From contig CATMRP010000021.1 of assembly GCA_950073835.1 (NCBI GenBank), positions 1 to 47,245 on the forward strand: a stretch of 47,245 nt of DNA, given 5' to 3'. The notes beneath the pieces are model-generated. The model was not told the origin of the DNA and searched no databases. It saw only the letters and a program-made list of their open reading frames with translations. This document shows, piece by piece, positions 22,801-30,823 of the stretch; the first letter of the stretch is position 1, and every line of letters starts with the position of its first letter. The position numbers and the translations under genes are program-made. The DNA is from an uncultured Alteromonadaceae bacterium. GTDB taxonomy: Bacteria; Pseudomonadota; Gammaproteobacteria; Enterobacterales; Alteromonadaceae.

Positions 22801-24939
22801 ATCACTATCGGTATCACAGGCGTCACCCAGACCATCACCATTTTCATCGATCTGCTCCGGATTGAATACATCTGGGCAATTATCCCGCGTACTATCGAGA
22901 CTATCTCCATCACTGTCACAGGCATCACCAATGCCATCATTATTGGTATCAATCTGGTCAGCATCGCCAACAGCCGGACAAACATCGAACTCGTTTGAGA
23001 TACCGTCTGAGTCAGCATCGCAGGCATCACCCACACCGTCGTTATTAGAATCAAGTTGATCAGGGTTTGCTACCAGAGGGCAATTATCGATGCTGTCTGG
23101 TATTTCATCGTCATCCACGTTTTGACAAGCATCACCTCGGCGGTTGTTGTCTGAATCCAATTGACCAGGGTTGGCGATGTCGGGGCAATTGTCAATTAAG
23201 CTGTCAAAGCCGTCATTGTCCGGGTCACAAACATCGCCCACGCCGTCATCATTACTGTCCAGTTGGTCAGAGTTAAAGTCAGCCGGGCAATTATCAAGAT
23301 TGGAGCGAATGCCATCATTATCCACGTCACAGGCATCCCCAATGCCGTCTCCATTGCTGTCTAACTGATCGGGGTTATTGGTGGCCGGACAATTATCCAC
23401 GGAGGATTCGAAGCCGTCATTATCACTATCACAAGCATCGCCCAATCCGTCCTGGTTAGTATCAAGCTGATTCTGGTTGGAAAACAGCGGGCAATTATCA
23501 TTAATATCCAACACGCTGTCTGAATCGGTGTCCTGACAATAGTCCCCGGGGCCAACCTGATCGCTGTTTTCTTGCAGAGGATTCGCGACCGCCGGGCAAT
23601 TGTCAATTTCCACTGAGATACCATCACCGTCAGCATCACAAGCATCACCGACGCCATCACTATTGCTATCCAGTTGGTTGGTATTGGCAACGAAAGGGCA
23701 GTTATCAGAAATACTGCGAATGCCGTCCTGGTCAGTATCACAAGTGTCTCCCACACCATCGGCATTACTGTCAGTTTGCAGAGAATTGATCGTAGCAGGG
23801 CAATTATCGATACTGTTCTCCACTCCATCATTGTCGGTATCACAAGCATCGCCGACCCCATCGCGGTTAGTATCAGTCTGATTGGGGTTACTGAGGAGCG
23901 GACAGTTATCGATAATATCAATCACGTCATCGTCATCGATATCCTGACAGGCATCACCGCGGCGATTATTGTCAGAATCAGCCTGGCCGGGGTTAGCAAC
24001 ATCAGGGCAATTATCCAAATCGCCATCGATGCCATCCCCGTCCACATCGCAGGCATCCCCTACGCCGTCAAAGTTGGAGTCGAATTGGTCACTGTTCGCA
24101 ACCGTTGGGCAGTTATCCTGGATGGCAGGCACGCCGTCTTCATCGTCATCACAGGCATCGCCTGCGCCGTCATTATTGCTATCTGACTGATCGGTATTCG
24201 CGATCCCCGGACAATTATCGACAGAACTATCTATACCATCCTGATCGGCGTCACACATATCACCAACACCATCACTATTGCTATCAGTCTGGTCTGGGTT
24301 TTGAATAAAATCACAGTTATCTATCGTGTCTAAAATACCGTCATCATCGGTATCCTGACATGCATCTCCACGGCGGTTATTATCGGAGTCCAACTGATCT
24401 GTGTTAGCTACATCAGCGCAGTTATCAATGAAAGCATCGATACCATCACCATCGACGTCACACGCATCACCAACCCCATCGTTATTACTATCAAACTGAT
24501 CAACATTGGTGGTTGCGGGGCAGTTGTCGTCGATACTGCGGATACCGTCGTTGTCTTCGTCACAGGCGTCACCGACATTATCACCATTAGCGTCCAGTTG
24601 TTCCGGATTAAACGTGGCCGGGCAGTTATCCTCGGTACTTTCGATACCGTCACCGTCCACATCACAAGCATCTCCCAGGCCATCACCATTAGTATCGAGT
24701 TGGTCGGTATTGGCTGCTAACGGGCAGTTATCTACATCGTCTTCGATAGAATCGTTATCATTATCGGTGTCGCACTGATTGATAATGCCATCACCATCCT
24801 GATCGCCAGCATTGGGGTTAACCAGTGCGGAGCAGCGGTTCTCTTCAGTATCCTCAACCGAGTTACCTTCTCCACAACCGGCGAGAAAGCCTGCGCAAAT
24901 AACGAGCATGAGCAAAACACTAAACACTTTCACTGACAT
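19849..24939 (-). CDS. Giant thrombospondin type 3 repeat lipoprotein with Asp-box propeller and C-terminal Ig-like modules
   Basis: A 1,696-residue predicted lipoprotein with lipobox GFLAGC (Cys at about 22). Residues about 70-980 are 27 thrombospondin type 3 repeats of the form DNCP-x-x-x-N-x-x-Q-x-D-x-N-x-DG-x-GD-x-CD, which bind Ca2+ in the family. About 985-1370 looks like a beta-propeller with four Asp-box motifs: SVDNGVTF, SSDNGETF, SQDGGATF and SKDNGVTF, each followed by S-x-P or a similar turn. The last 320 residues hold FlgD/Ig-like modules (NFEWDGTNQAGEYVDDGRYQ, AFSPNGDGRTD, YYEWDGTTANGTQLPAGTY). It is probably a surface or periplasmic calcium-stabilised protein. It is the last gene of the minus-strand glycan array, 43 bp after the GT39-like gene. 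A glycan-binding or adhesive role is inference. Confidence 0.85.
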   Translation of the reverse strand: MSVKVFSVLLMLVICAGFLAGCGEGNSVEDTEENRCSALVNPNAGDQDGDGIINQCDTDNDNDSIEDDVDNCPLAANTDQLDTNGDGLGDACDVDGDGIESTEDNCPATFNPEQLDANGDNVGDACDEDNDGIRSIDDNCPATTNVDQFDSNNDGVGDACDVDGDGIDAFIDNCADVANTDQLDSDNNRRGDACQDTDDDGILDTIDNCDFIQNPDQTDSNSDGVGDMCDADQDGIDSSVDNCPGIANTDQSDSNNDGAGDACDDDEDGVPAIQDNCPTVANSDQFDSNFDGVGDACDVDGDGIDGDLDNCPDVANPGQADSDNNRRGDACQDIDDDDVIDIIDNCPLLSNPNQTDTNRDGVGDACDTDNDGVENSIDNCPATINSLQTDSNADGVGDTCDTDQDGIRSISDNCPFVANTNQLDSNSDGVGDACDADGDGISVEIDNCPAVANPLQENSDQVGPGDYCQDTDSDSVLDINDNCPLFSNQNQLDTNQDGLGDACDSDNDGFESSVDNCPATNNPDQLDSNGDGIGDACDVDNDGIRSNLDNCPADFNSDQLDSNDDGVGDVCDPDNDGFDSLIDNCPDIANPGQLDSDNNRRGDACQNVDDDEIPDSIDNCPLVANPDQLDSNNDGVGDACDADSDGISNEFDVCPAVGDADQIDTNNDGIGDACDSDGDSLDSTRDNCPDVFNPEQIDENGDGLGDACDTDSDGYENSVDNCPSVFNPDQLNSDSGFPGDACQDIDQDLVIDINDNCPTLSNAEQLDTNNDGIGDACDSDSDGFTNEIDVCPAVADPEQLDSNGDGLGDLCDEDGDSVNSAFDNCPYAYNPEQEDENSDGIGDACDIDSDGLADLLDNCPSVFNPEQENSDDGYPGDACQDSDEDGILDTVDNCQFFENPDQIDINADGIGDFCDRDFDSLAAQEDNCPFTSNADQADSNGDGVGDVCDVDNDGVPDRRDNCPTVSNPDQTDTDENDIGDACDTGFIAPSVAFFNPINISETPGLTLRPAITFDNKGYYHVVWDDNTGSISGTEIYYSAVKIEGFEKQEIQQISNSQTDLIGLGQRADIAAAPDGSLHVVWQEAKEVFSDIYYLILEYDEELDEFGISESRNGGATGINPETNLSNSEKPSNEPSIAIDEEGTIFIVWSSATELNIIRSVDNGVTFSDPVQLAVNTIVEPAISISRVGKIEITWSTFNDVFYSSSSDNGETFSTPRSIYSSDNTVQRPDIQSDGDTIYLIWDEEKTINPVSGKLLDAELWMVKSQDGGATFSSPKNMSNNEGISIYASMALGPTGDLLLAWSDTTTGNYETVYSVSKDNGVTFSDPLVISASDYGSLVVDTAVDNNNNYIVGWDDNRYDSFEIALAYGTEGLPLVVDSTELPEFYDKYLDNYIKVGAVFSESLKSDIDILNENGGGIFRSSLLGASHNFEWDGTNQAGEYVDDGRYQYRITAFTSDRQPIVRSGEIRVYVEGSEERLPAIDYFEPAREAFSPNGDGRTDVGIADVEFNQRLTWELSLSDSDNNLILTEGDYSRSGTVVWDGIEYIDSEGNPVHYPDGLYTFNLFAESEDGETISDSVDVLIDTVPVEVQNLEITDVNLTAGTPGSIAFSITESAVVTIYIYDQEGFTTVNELVRTQLGGGYDGVEGAQDVYYEWDGTTANGTQLPAGTYTLRIWCRDFGANPASEYPFIRDIQILE
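21991..24732 (-). repeat. 27 TSP3 repeats, the first 24 arranged as six 411-bp supermodules
   Basis: Each repeat encodes 34 residues except every fourth, which encodes 35 and ends GD-x-CQ instead of GD-x-CD. The CQ positions fall at 24356, 23945, 23534, 23123, 22712 and 22301, exactly 411 bp apart. Six 137-residue units therefore span 22267-24732, and three more single repeats run to about 21991. Confidence 0.92.
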
Positions 24940-24982
24940 TGACTCCCTGATATATCATTGCGGTACTGCCCTGGCATACTGG

Positions 24983-27979
24983 TTAACGCTCCCAAAGATA
25001 CAGGCGGCTGTCGTAACTCTCGGCGATAACCCGCATATTCTGATTAATAAAATCCAGCGTCTCGGCATCAATGATCCGGGTTAAGCCGTCTACCGGTGCG
25101 GCAACGAAAAACACGCGGTCATGGCGACTCAGCACATCCTGAAGTTCCTGTTTATTACGCAGTACCGGGTTACCGACAAACTTATCCACGTAATAGGGAC
25201 GCTGTTTAACCGTATCGAACACCACCTTGCGATCGGTAATAGTTTGTACAAAGTAATCGCCTTTATTATCCACATAATGCTCGGTAAGCAGTGGGATTGA
25301 AGTGATTAAAACGTCTGAGCTGCGCCAGTACTGAGAGAGCGCCTGCGACACTGACCGACCGTCCATACCAGCCAGGTCCGCACGATAATCCACCCGCATT
25401 GTATCGATATTACCGCTCATCAAGCGATACAACTGTAAGCCCCCTGCACCAGCTGGGACTATTAAAACCGCCATGATAAGCACGGCAGTAAGCACGCCCT
25501 GAATACGAAAAACCGGCCCGCTGAACCTGCCAACCTGACGCTGGATAAGCATTAATAATTTCACAAAAACCGCGGCTACAGCGAGTAAAAAAACCGGCAG
25601 CACAAAGTAGAAGTAATGGGCATTGTAGTAACCCAGCAGATTGGTTAACGACAAATAGGCCATCACTACAAACAACATCACAAAGCTCAGTTTGCGGTCG
25701 TAAAACATGAAGATAAGGCCGAGCAGGAAAAATAAACTAAGCCCGATATGGGTTTCGGTGAAGAAGAAATTGTTGATGTAATACCAGGGTTCATACGATG
25801 CCTGTGTGAAAGTCAGTTTCGGTGTGGCGAGATCGCTTTTACCAAACCCAACCATAATAAAGGGTTCCTGGAGCAAAGAACGGCGAATACCCTGAGCTGC
25901 CACCACAAAAATGATTAACACTGCGGCAATCCACAGGTTAGGCTGAAAAAACCATCGCCAGTCCTGCCAGCGGATGACAATTGCAACGAAGGCCATAATG
26001 GGCAGAACCAGCCCGGAACCTTCCCAGCTCAGATAACTGAAGGCAAAGGCCAATGCCGATAAACAGGCAAGTTTGAGAGAAATTCGGTCACTGGCAAGCA
26101 GCCTGTAAAAAGCGATAAGTGCCAGTAAATTAAAAAACTGGATCTGTGACGGATGGAAACAATTTTTGCCCCAGTATATCGCCCATGGCGAAATTGCATA
26201 AAGCACGCCGGCAACCAGACCGGTTAACCGGCCAAACCAGGCCGAGCCACAATAGATAATTAGCAGACAGGTAGCGGTGCCAAATATTACGGCCGGGATA
26301 CGCAAGGCGAAGTCACTGTAGCCTAACATTTTTACCGAGGCGGCCAGAAAATAAGGCACCAGCTCATAAGTAGCCAGTTCAACTTCCATCCCGCCTACCA
26401 TTAAATAGGGGTAGCCGCGTTCCAGTACCCCTCTGGCAAAGCCGGCAATAGTAGCTTCATCAACAGTAAGCGCCTGCTGCTCTATATTGTGCAATCGCAG
26501 CAGTAAGGCAGCCAGTGTCACAACGGCACTAACAAAATAAAAAGCAATAGTACCCAGCTTAAGCTGATTACTGCGATGCAACTCGCCAGGCGCCAGGGTA
26601 CTGGCTGGTCTGTAAGTCTTTGCCGCTTGCTCGGCTAGCACCACCACCACCATTAGCATCCAGACAATCAGCATCAGCTGTAAGGCATTTATCGAAAAGA
26701 TTTGGCGTGCGTCGAAGCGCACATCCTGAGCCACAAACCACGCGGCAACTAAACATAAAATGGCCATTGCATTAGCAAAACACGTGCTGGTGAGTTGATT
26801 TTGCAGACTCACTCCCAGCAGTCTGAACAGTGGTGCAACCAACAAGATAAACAGTACTACAATTCCGCCTTGCAACCACGGGCCGGTTTGCGCCACGGCA
26901 GGGGGGATAAATCTATCATTTACGATAAAAGTATAGGTTGGTGGCACTGCGGGAGCGGCAATGCTGACCCGGGTTAAATGGCTAATTGAGCGAATATCAT
27001 CCAAAGCCGAATGGCCACTGCCGCCGCCACCATGAATTTGCCAATCCGGCGAAATAAACGCAGTGTTTAACTGGTAATCATTCTGCTGGATCAGACCACC
27101 AGCCACTACCGGGTCAACGCCATTGTTCATAAGGTTAATTTCAATGCTGTTTTCACCCTCTCTCAGGTGCGGCAAGACCGAATTCAAATGTAGCTGCGTA
27201 TCGGAGGGTGAAAAGATACCGCCACTGATACCATTGATAATCGCCTCATAGGGTACATCAGACGCCACCGCCAACCATACCTGACCTGCTTGCTTAGATG
27301 CATATTCAAAGGTTGTGGAAAGTGAAACCGACCAATGCTGTGATGCCTCCAGCTCATAGGCAGGCGGACTTGGTAAAGCAAGTAATAATTCCGGTGGTAT
27401 GGTCACCTGCGCCATCTGGTTTTCACCGGCAACCTGAGCTGAGCGGCTCCAGAATGCATCATCGTATCCCTTGTCGAACCATTCGTAACGGCTCGTTGTT
27501 TGCGGGAATAAAGTCTGGCTCTTCACCCCAGTGTCCGAAAAAAAGGTTTGCCGCTGTCCCAGGGCATCAATAACGGTCAACTCGTATCGCAAGGCCACCA
27601 TTGCCGGAAACGAAGAGCGATGTAACTCAAAAGCCAGAATATTGTTACCGGTGCGCAGCTCTCCGCTCAGGTCCAGTACGGCCGTAGCCTGCAACGAGCG
27701 ATTTTCTACAGATTTAATCACCTTACCATTGGCATAAATCTGCAGGTTGTCGGTGCCAGATACTTGCAGCACTGCACGCTGAGGCGCGTTGTCCAGCTCT
27801 ATCGTTTGGCGAAAGTAACCGTTGGCGCTTGCCGACTCTGTGCTTATCCACTGGCTTTGTGACCAGTTCAGCATAGAGCGCGGGTTCGCCGAATCCACTG
27901 ATTGCAGGTAGCCGAAAAACACTGCACAAACGGTCAGGATAATAAGTGTAATAGCACTCCACCAATGTTCAGCCCTCAT
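24983..27979 (-). CDS. GT39-like membrane glycosyltransferase with N-terminal beta-sandwich-like region
   Basis: A 998-residue inner-membrane protein. A first transmembrane segment (about 8-28) is followed by about 340 predominantly periplasmic residues with beta-rich, carbohydrate-binding-like sequence (SATTFEYA-type strands, YEWFDKGYDDAFWSRSA). Multiple membrane helices then follow. The segment LTVDEATIAGFARG (about 503-516) has the acidic pair found after the first helix of polyprenyl-phosphate-sugar-dependent transferases of the GT39/GT83 (PMT/ArnT) type, and LYAISPWAIYWGKN follows as in that group. Such enzymes move sugar from a polyprenyl phosphate donor to protein or glycan. The third of three ATG codons (27979) has the best spacing from GGGAG. 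The acceptor is unknown. Confidence 0.75.
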   Translation of the reverse strand: MRAEHWWSAITLIILTVCAVFFGYLQSVDSANPRSMLNWSQSQWISTESASANGYFRQTIELDNAPQRAVLQVSGTDNLQIYANGKVIKSVENRSLQATAVLDLSGELRTGNNILAFELHRSSFPAMVALRYELTVIDALGQRQTFFSDTGVKSQTLFPQTTSRYEWFDKGYDDAFWSRSAQVAGENQMAQVTIPPELLLALPSPPAYELEASQHWSVSLSTTFEYASKQAGQVWLAVASDVPYEAIINGISGGIFSPSDTQLHLNSVLPHLREGENSIEINLMNNGVDPVVAGGLIQQNDYQLNTAFISPDWQIHGGGGSGHSALDDIRSISHLTRVSIAAPAVPPTYTFIVNDRFIPPAVAQTGPWLQGGIVVLFILLVAPLFRLLGVSLQNQLTSTCFANAMAILCLVAAWFVAQDVRFDARQIFSINALQLMLIVWMLMVVVVLAEQAAKTYRPASTLAPGELHRSNQLKLGTIAFYFVSAVVTLAALLLRLHNIEQQALTVDEATIAGFARGVLERGYPYLMVGGMEVELATYELVPYFLAASVKMLGYSDFALRIPAVIFGTATCLLIIYCGSAWFGRLTGLVAGVLYAISPWAIYWGKNCFHPSQIQFFNLLALIAFYRLLASDRISLKLACLSALAFAFSYLSWEGSGLVLPIMAFVAIVIRWQDWRWFFQPNLWIAAVLIIFVVAAQGIRRSLLQEPFIMVGFGKSDLATPKLTFTQASYEPWYYINNFFFTETHIGLSLFFLLGLIFMFYDRKLSFVMLFVVMAYLSLTNLLGYYNAHYFYFVLPVFLLAVAAVFVKLLMLIQRQVGRFSGPVFRIQGVLTAVLIMAVLIVPAGAGGLQLYRLMSGNIDTMRVDYRADLAGMDGRSVSQALSQYWRSSDVLITSIPLLTEHYVDNKGDYFVQTITDRKVVFDTVKQRPYYVDKFVGNPVLRNKQELQDVLSRHDRVFFVAAPVDGLTRIIDAETLDFINQNMRVIAESYDSRLYLWER

Positions 27980-27989
27980 CATCATCTCC

Positions 27990-29327
27990 CTAAGTACCGC
28001 TCAGGCCTTTAACCGCCCGGTAATTCTTATCGCTATCCAGAGCAATAGACTGTTGATAAGCCAGACGGGCCTCAGCTGGGCGGCCTAACTGACTGAGGCA
28101 ATCACCTTTTGACGAGAAAACATCAGCCGATACGGAGCGGTTGTGGGTGCTTAACAACAATAAATCGGCAGTATTAACGCAAGCTTCAAACTGGCGGGTC
28201 TGCTGATAAATGCGTAACAAGGCGGTTTGTCCTACCGGGTTGCTGTCTATTGCCAGTGAGGATTTAAAATGACTCTCTGCCAGCCCCCATTCGCTCCGCC
28301 AAAGGTGTAGTAACCCAATGCGGTTGTAGGCATCCATGGCGATCCGCTGCTCAGTGCGAATGTGCGCATTAACCAATTCAGGCCTGATACTCGATTGCTG
28401 CCCTTCTGCATTTAACACAGCTGAGCTTGCCGACAGCGCATTGGTGTCGATTACTTCTGCAAACTGGCCGGCACTGAATCGCTGTTCAAGCTGATACGCT
28501 TTGGCCAGAGGCGCCGCCGGCCCATAAATTGAAAAATACAGGTAAGAATGCAACAGTGTAAATCCCGGTGAATAGGTCAATACCGGATCAAGCGTCACCG
28601 CTTCATTAAGAATCCCAATAGCTGCTGCGGGCTCACCGTTATTTATCACCCGAACGCCCTGATTAATCTTCAGGTAGGCCAGCGATATTGCGCCCAGCCC
28701 GGAAGCAAAAAAGGTGGTCAAAGCAAAAATCAGCGCCAGTAATAGTGCCAACAGTTTACGCTGGCTGCTAACAATACAGTAAAGTGACACCGCGCAGCCG
28801 ATAAGGATACTTAATTTGGCGCCCCAGCCCAGTATGCCGAGTGAAGCCCGGATGCGATCGGTAAAATGATAAGCATCAAATGCCAACGCCGTTTCCACTG
28901 AGCGGCCGGCATTGGGGATCGCGTTTAAGGCGAGAATATGTTGTATGTCACGAAATGCCTGACTTTCTGCGATATAAAGCTGAATACGTTCACCGTCAAG
29001 CATACTCACCGACAGGGCAATAAAAAACATCAGCGCGGTTAAGCCAAGGCATATCAGTAAACGCAGCGTGTACATGTGCATGGCTGTGGTTAAAAAAATC
29101 AGCGCCGTCAGACCCAGCACCAACAGCTTAAACTGGCCATTTTGTGCTGCCATCGGCAGGTCAGCCAAACGATATTCTCCCGTCAGTGGCATCACCACCC
29201 AGGTACCGCCAATTCCCACCAGAATTAATAATGCAGCCAGCAATAATATGGGGTGTTGCTCGAAAAAACGCCAAGGCCTGGAGGCCGTTTGCAAACCGCT
29301 ATGTAAGAGACTAAGAGCACGCATCAT
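27990..29327 (-). CDS. Membrane-anchored TPR protein of unknown function
   Basis: A 445-residue protein with about five or six hydrophobic segments in the first 230 residues (for example HPILLLAALLILVGIGGTWV). The C-terminal half is helical and TPR-like (ALDAYNRIGLLHLWRSEWGLAESHFKSSL-type repeats, then GDCLSQLGRPAEARLAYQQS). The TPR part probably faces the periplasm. It fits exactly between neighbours: the flippase stop codon TAA is directly followed by its ATG, with GGAGAG upstream. TPR membrane proteins often act as scaffolds in polysaccharide polymerisation or export. I cannot assign it to Wzy or a named family. Confidence 0.68.
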   Translation of the reverse strand: MMRALSLLHSGLQTASRPWRFFEQHPILLLAALLILVGIGGTWVVMPLTGEYRLADLPMAAQNGQFKLLVLGLTALIFLTTAMHMYTLRLLICLGLTALMFFIALSVSMLDGERIQLYIAESQAFRDIQHILALNAIPNAGRSVETALAFDAYHFTDRIRASLGILGWGAKLSILIGCAVSLYCIVSSQRKLLALLLALIFALTTFFASGLGAISLAYLKINQGVRVINNGEPAAAIGILNEAVTLDPVLTYSPGFTLLHSYLYFSIYGPAAPLAKAYQLEQRFSAGQFAEVIDTNALSASSAVLNAEGQQSSIRPELVNAHIRTEQRIAMDAYNRIGLLHLWRSEWGLAESHFKSSLAIDSNPVGQTALLRIYQQTRQFEACVNTADLLLLSTHNRSVSADVFSSKGDCLSQLGRPAEARLAYQQSIALDSDKNYRAVKGLSGT

Positions 29328-30818
29328 TTAACTCTCCGATGCCGAGTTATCGGCCAGTGGAGGCCTGCCCTGACGCGCTGTTAGCAGCGCCAGGGCCCGC
29401 TTTATGTCAGCTGGCTTAAATACCCGCAGCACAAACAGACCGGCCAGGTAACTTAGTCCATAAGCCAGCGAGAATAGCACTTGCCCGGTAACACCCTGCG
29501 GAGGAGAAAGGGAAGCTACCCAGCAGATAACGACACATAACAAAACCGGGCGGGCCAGATGTGCGAACCAGGCATAGGCCAGTTGCACGCGGGATAAAAA
29601 CACAATACATAGCAGAAAATAGCTCAGCTCTCCCAGCAAGGTCCCCCAGGCTGCGCCGGTCGCTCCCATTTGAGGAATGAGTAATACATCAACTAAAGTG
29701 TTTACGGCCAGACAACTTAATGCTGCCAGTAAATAAAACCGCTGTTTGCCCAGCGCCATAAAAACGTAGCTCAACAACATATTGACAAACAAGCCAATAA
29801 TAGCGAAGGCCAGGATCTGTAAAGCCGGTACAGCGCTGGTATAGCTCTGCCCGTAAAAGAGGTCAATCAGGTTGCTGGCGGAAACAAATACGTAGCCACA
29901 CAACGGGATAGAAACGATTAAAAAACCGGTCAGGGTTAACGAAAAGAATGCCGGCAGTTTATCCGGCTCCTTACCGGCCATACGCGACATGGCTGGAAAC
30001 AGCGGCAAACAGATCGCAAACGGGATCATATCGACAACCTGTACCACTTTATAAGCGGCGCTGAATAAACCAACGGCACTGGCAGTTGCCAGCACGCCCA
30101 GCAATAAAGTATCTACCTGCAACGTTAACCGGCGAACCACCATAGATGCCCCAATGGGTACAGCATCTTTTAACAACTGCCAGGCAAAGGCAAAGTCACG
30201 ACCAAAACCAAAACGAATAAACCGGCTTCTGACGACCACTACGAAGTAGACATACTGACAGAGATTAGCCACTAAATACGCCGTACAAATAGCCAGTAAC
30301 GAAGATGAAAACAGCGACAAATGGTAAAACAGGTAGATGAGAGCCAGCAGAATAACTTTGTGCACCACAAAGCTGATGGCGTTGTAACTCATTTGCTCAA
30401 AAGCCCGGCACACCGACGAATAAACCACTGAATGGTAAGTAGCCAATACCGCCACGCCCATAACAATAGCAGCGCTTTGCTGTAGGGCAGTATCCAAACT
30501 GAATAACGCTATCAGTGCCACTACGGTTAAGATGATAATCGACAGTACCCAGGCCAGCGACAGTACATTACTCATAATGTATTGTGCCTTGCTGGTATCT
30601 TTGGCGACTTCACGAACAATCAGGTTGGTCAGGCCAAAATCTGCAATTAGCTGACAAACACTGGTGATTGCCAGGATGTAGGAAAACACACCAAACTGTT
30701 CTACTCCCAGCAGTCGGGCAGCCAACAACACGATAATAAAACTCAGCAGTCCGCCAACGCCTTCGCTGGCAAAGACCATAACCAGATTTTTTAAAACGCG
30801 TCCGTTGCCCGCCATCAT
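29328..30818 (-). CDS. Wzx-type polysaccharide flippase (MOP superfamily)
   Basis: A 496-residue integral membrane protein with about 12-14 predicted helices, the size expected for Wzx or PST exporters. The N-terminal FASEGVGGLLSFIIVLLAARLLGVEQFGVFSY is typical of polysaccharide biosynthesis proteins (PF01943-like) that flip undecaprenyl-linked glycans across the inner membrane. A gene 5 bp upstream encodes a TolC-like protein, and the TPR gene follows without a gap. No Wzy, Wza or Wzc partner is visible in the window. A lipid II flippase (MurJ) is less likely given the glycan context. Confidence 0.85.
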   Translation of the reverse strand: MMAGNGRVLKNLVMVFASEGVGGLLSFIIVLLAARLLGVEQFGVFSYILAITSVCQLIADFGLTNLIVREVAKDTSKAQYIMSNVLSLAWVLSIIILTVVALIALFSLDTALQQSAAIVMGVAVLATYHSVVYSSVCRAFEQMSYNAISFVVHKVILLALIYLFYHLSLFSSSLLAICTAYLVANLCQYVYFVVVVRSRFIRFGFGRDFAFAWQLLKDAVPIGASMVVRRLTLQVDTLLLGVLATASAVGLFSAAYKVVQVVDMIPFAICLPLFPAMSRMAGKEPDKLPAFFSLTLTGFLIVSIPLCGYVFVSASNLIDLFYGQSYTSAVPALQILAFAIIGLFVNMLLSYVFMALGKQRFYLLAALSCLAVNTLVDVLLIPQMGATGAAWGTLLGELSYFLLCIVFLSRVQLAYAWFAHLARPVLLCVVICWVASLSPPQGVTGQVLFSLAYGLSYLAGLFVLRVFKPADIKRALALLTARQGRPPLADNSASES

Positions 30819-30823
30819 TTATA

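Noticed and set aside
21991..24732. Regular repeats considered as a CRISPR array
   Set aside because: The units are degenerate, coding and contiguous, with no constant repeat and unique spacers. No cas gene is present.
21896..24778. Many long open frames on both strands across the TSP3 region
   Set aside because: They are shadows of the 411-bp periodic coding repeats. None has domain content, and the minus frame at 19849-24939 has a signal peptide and clear motifs.
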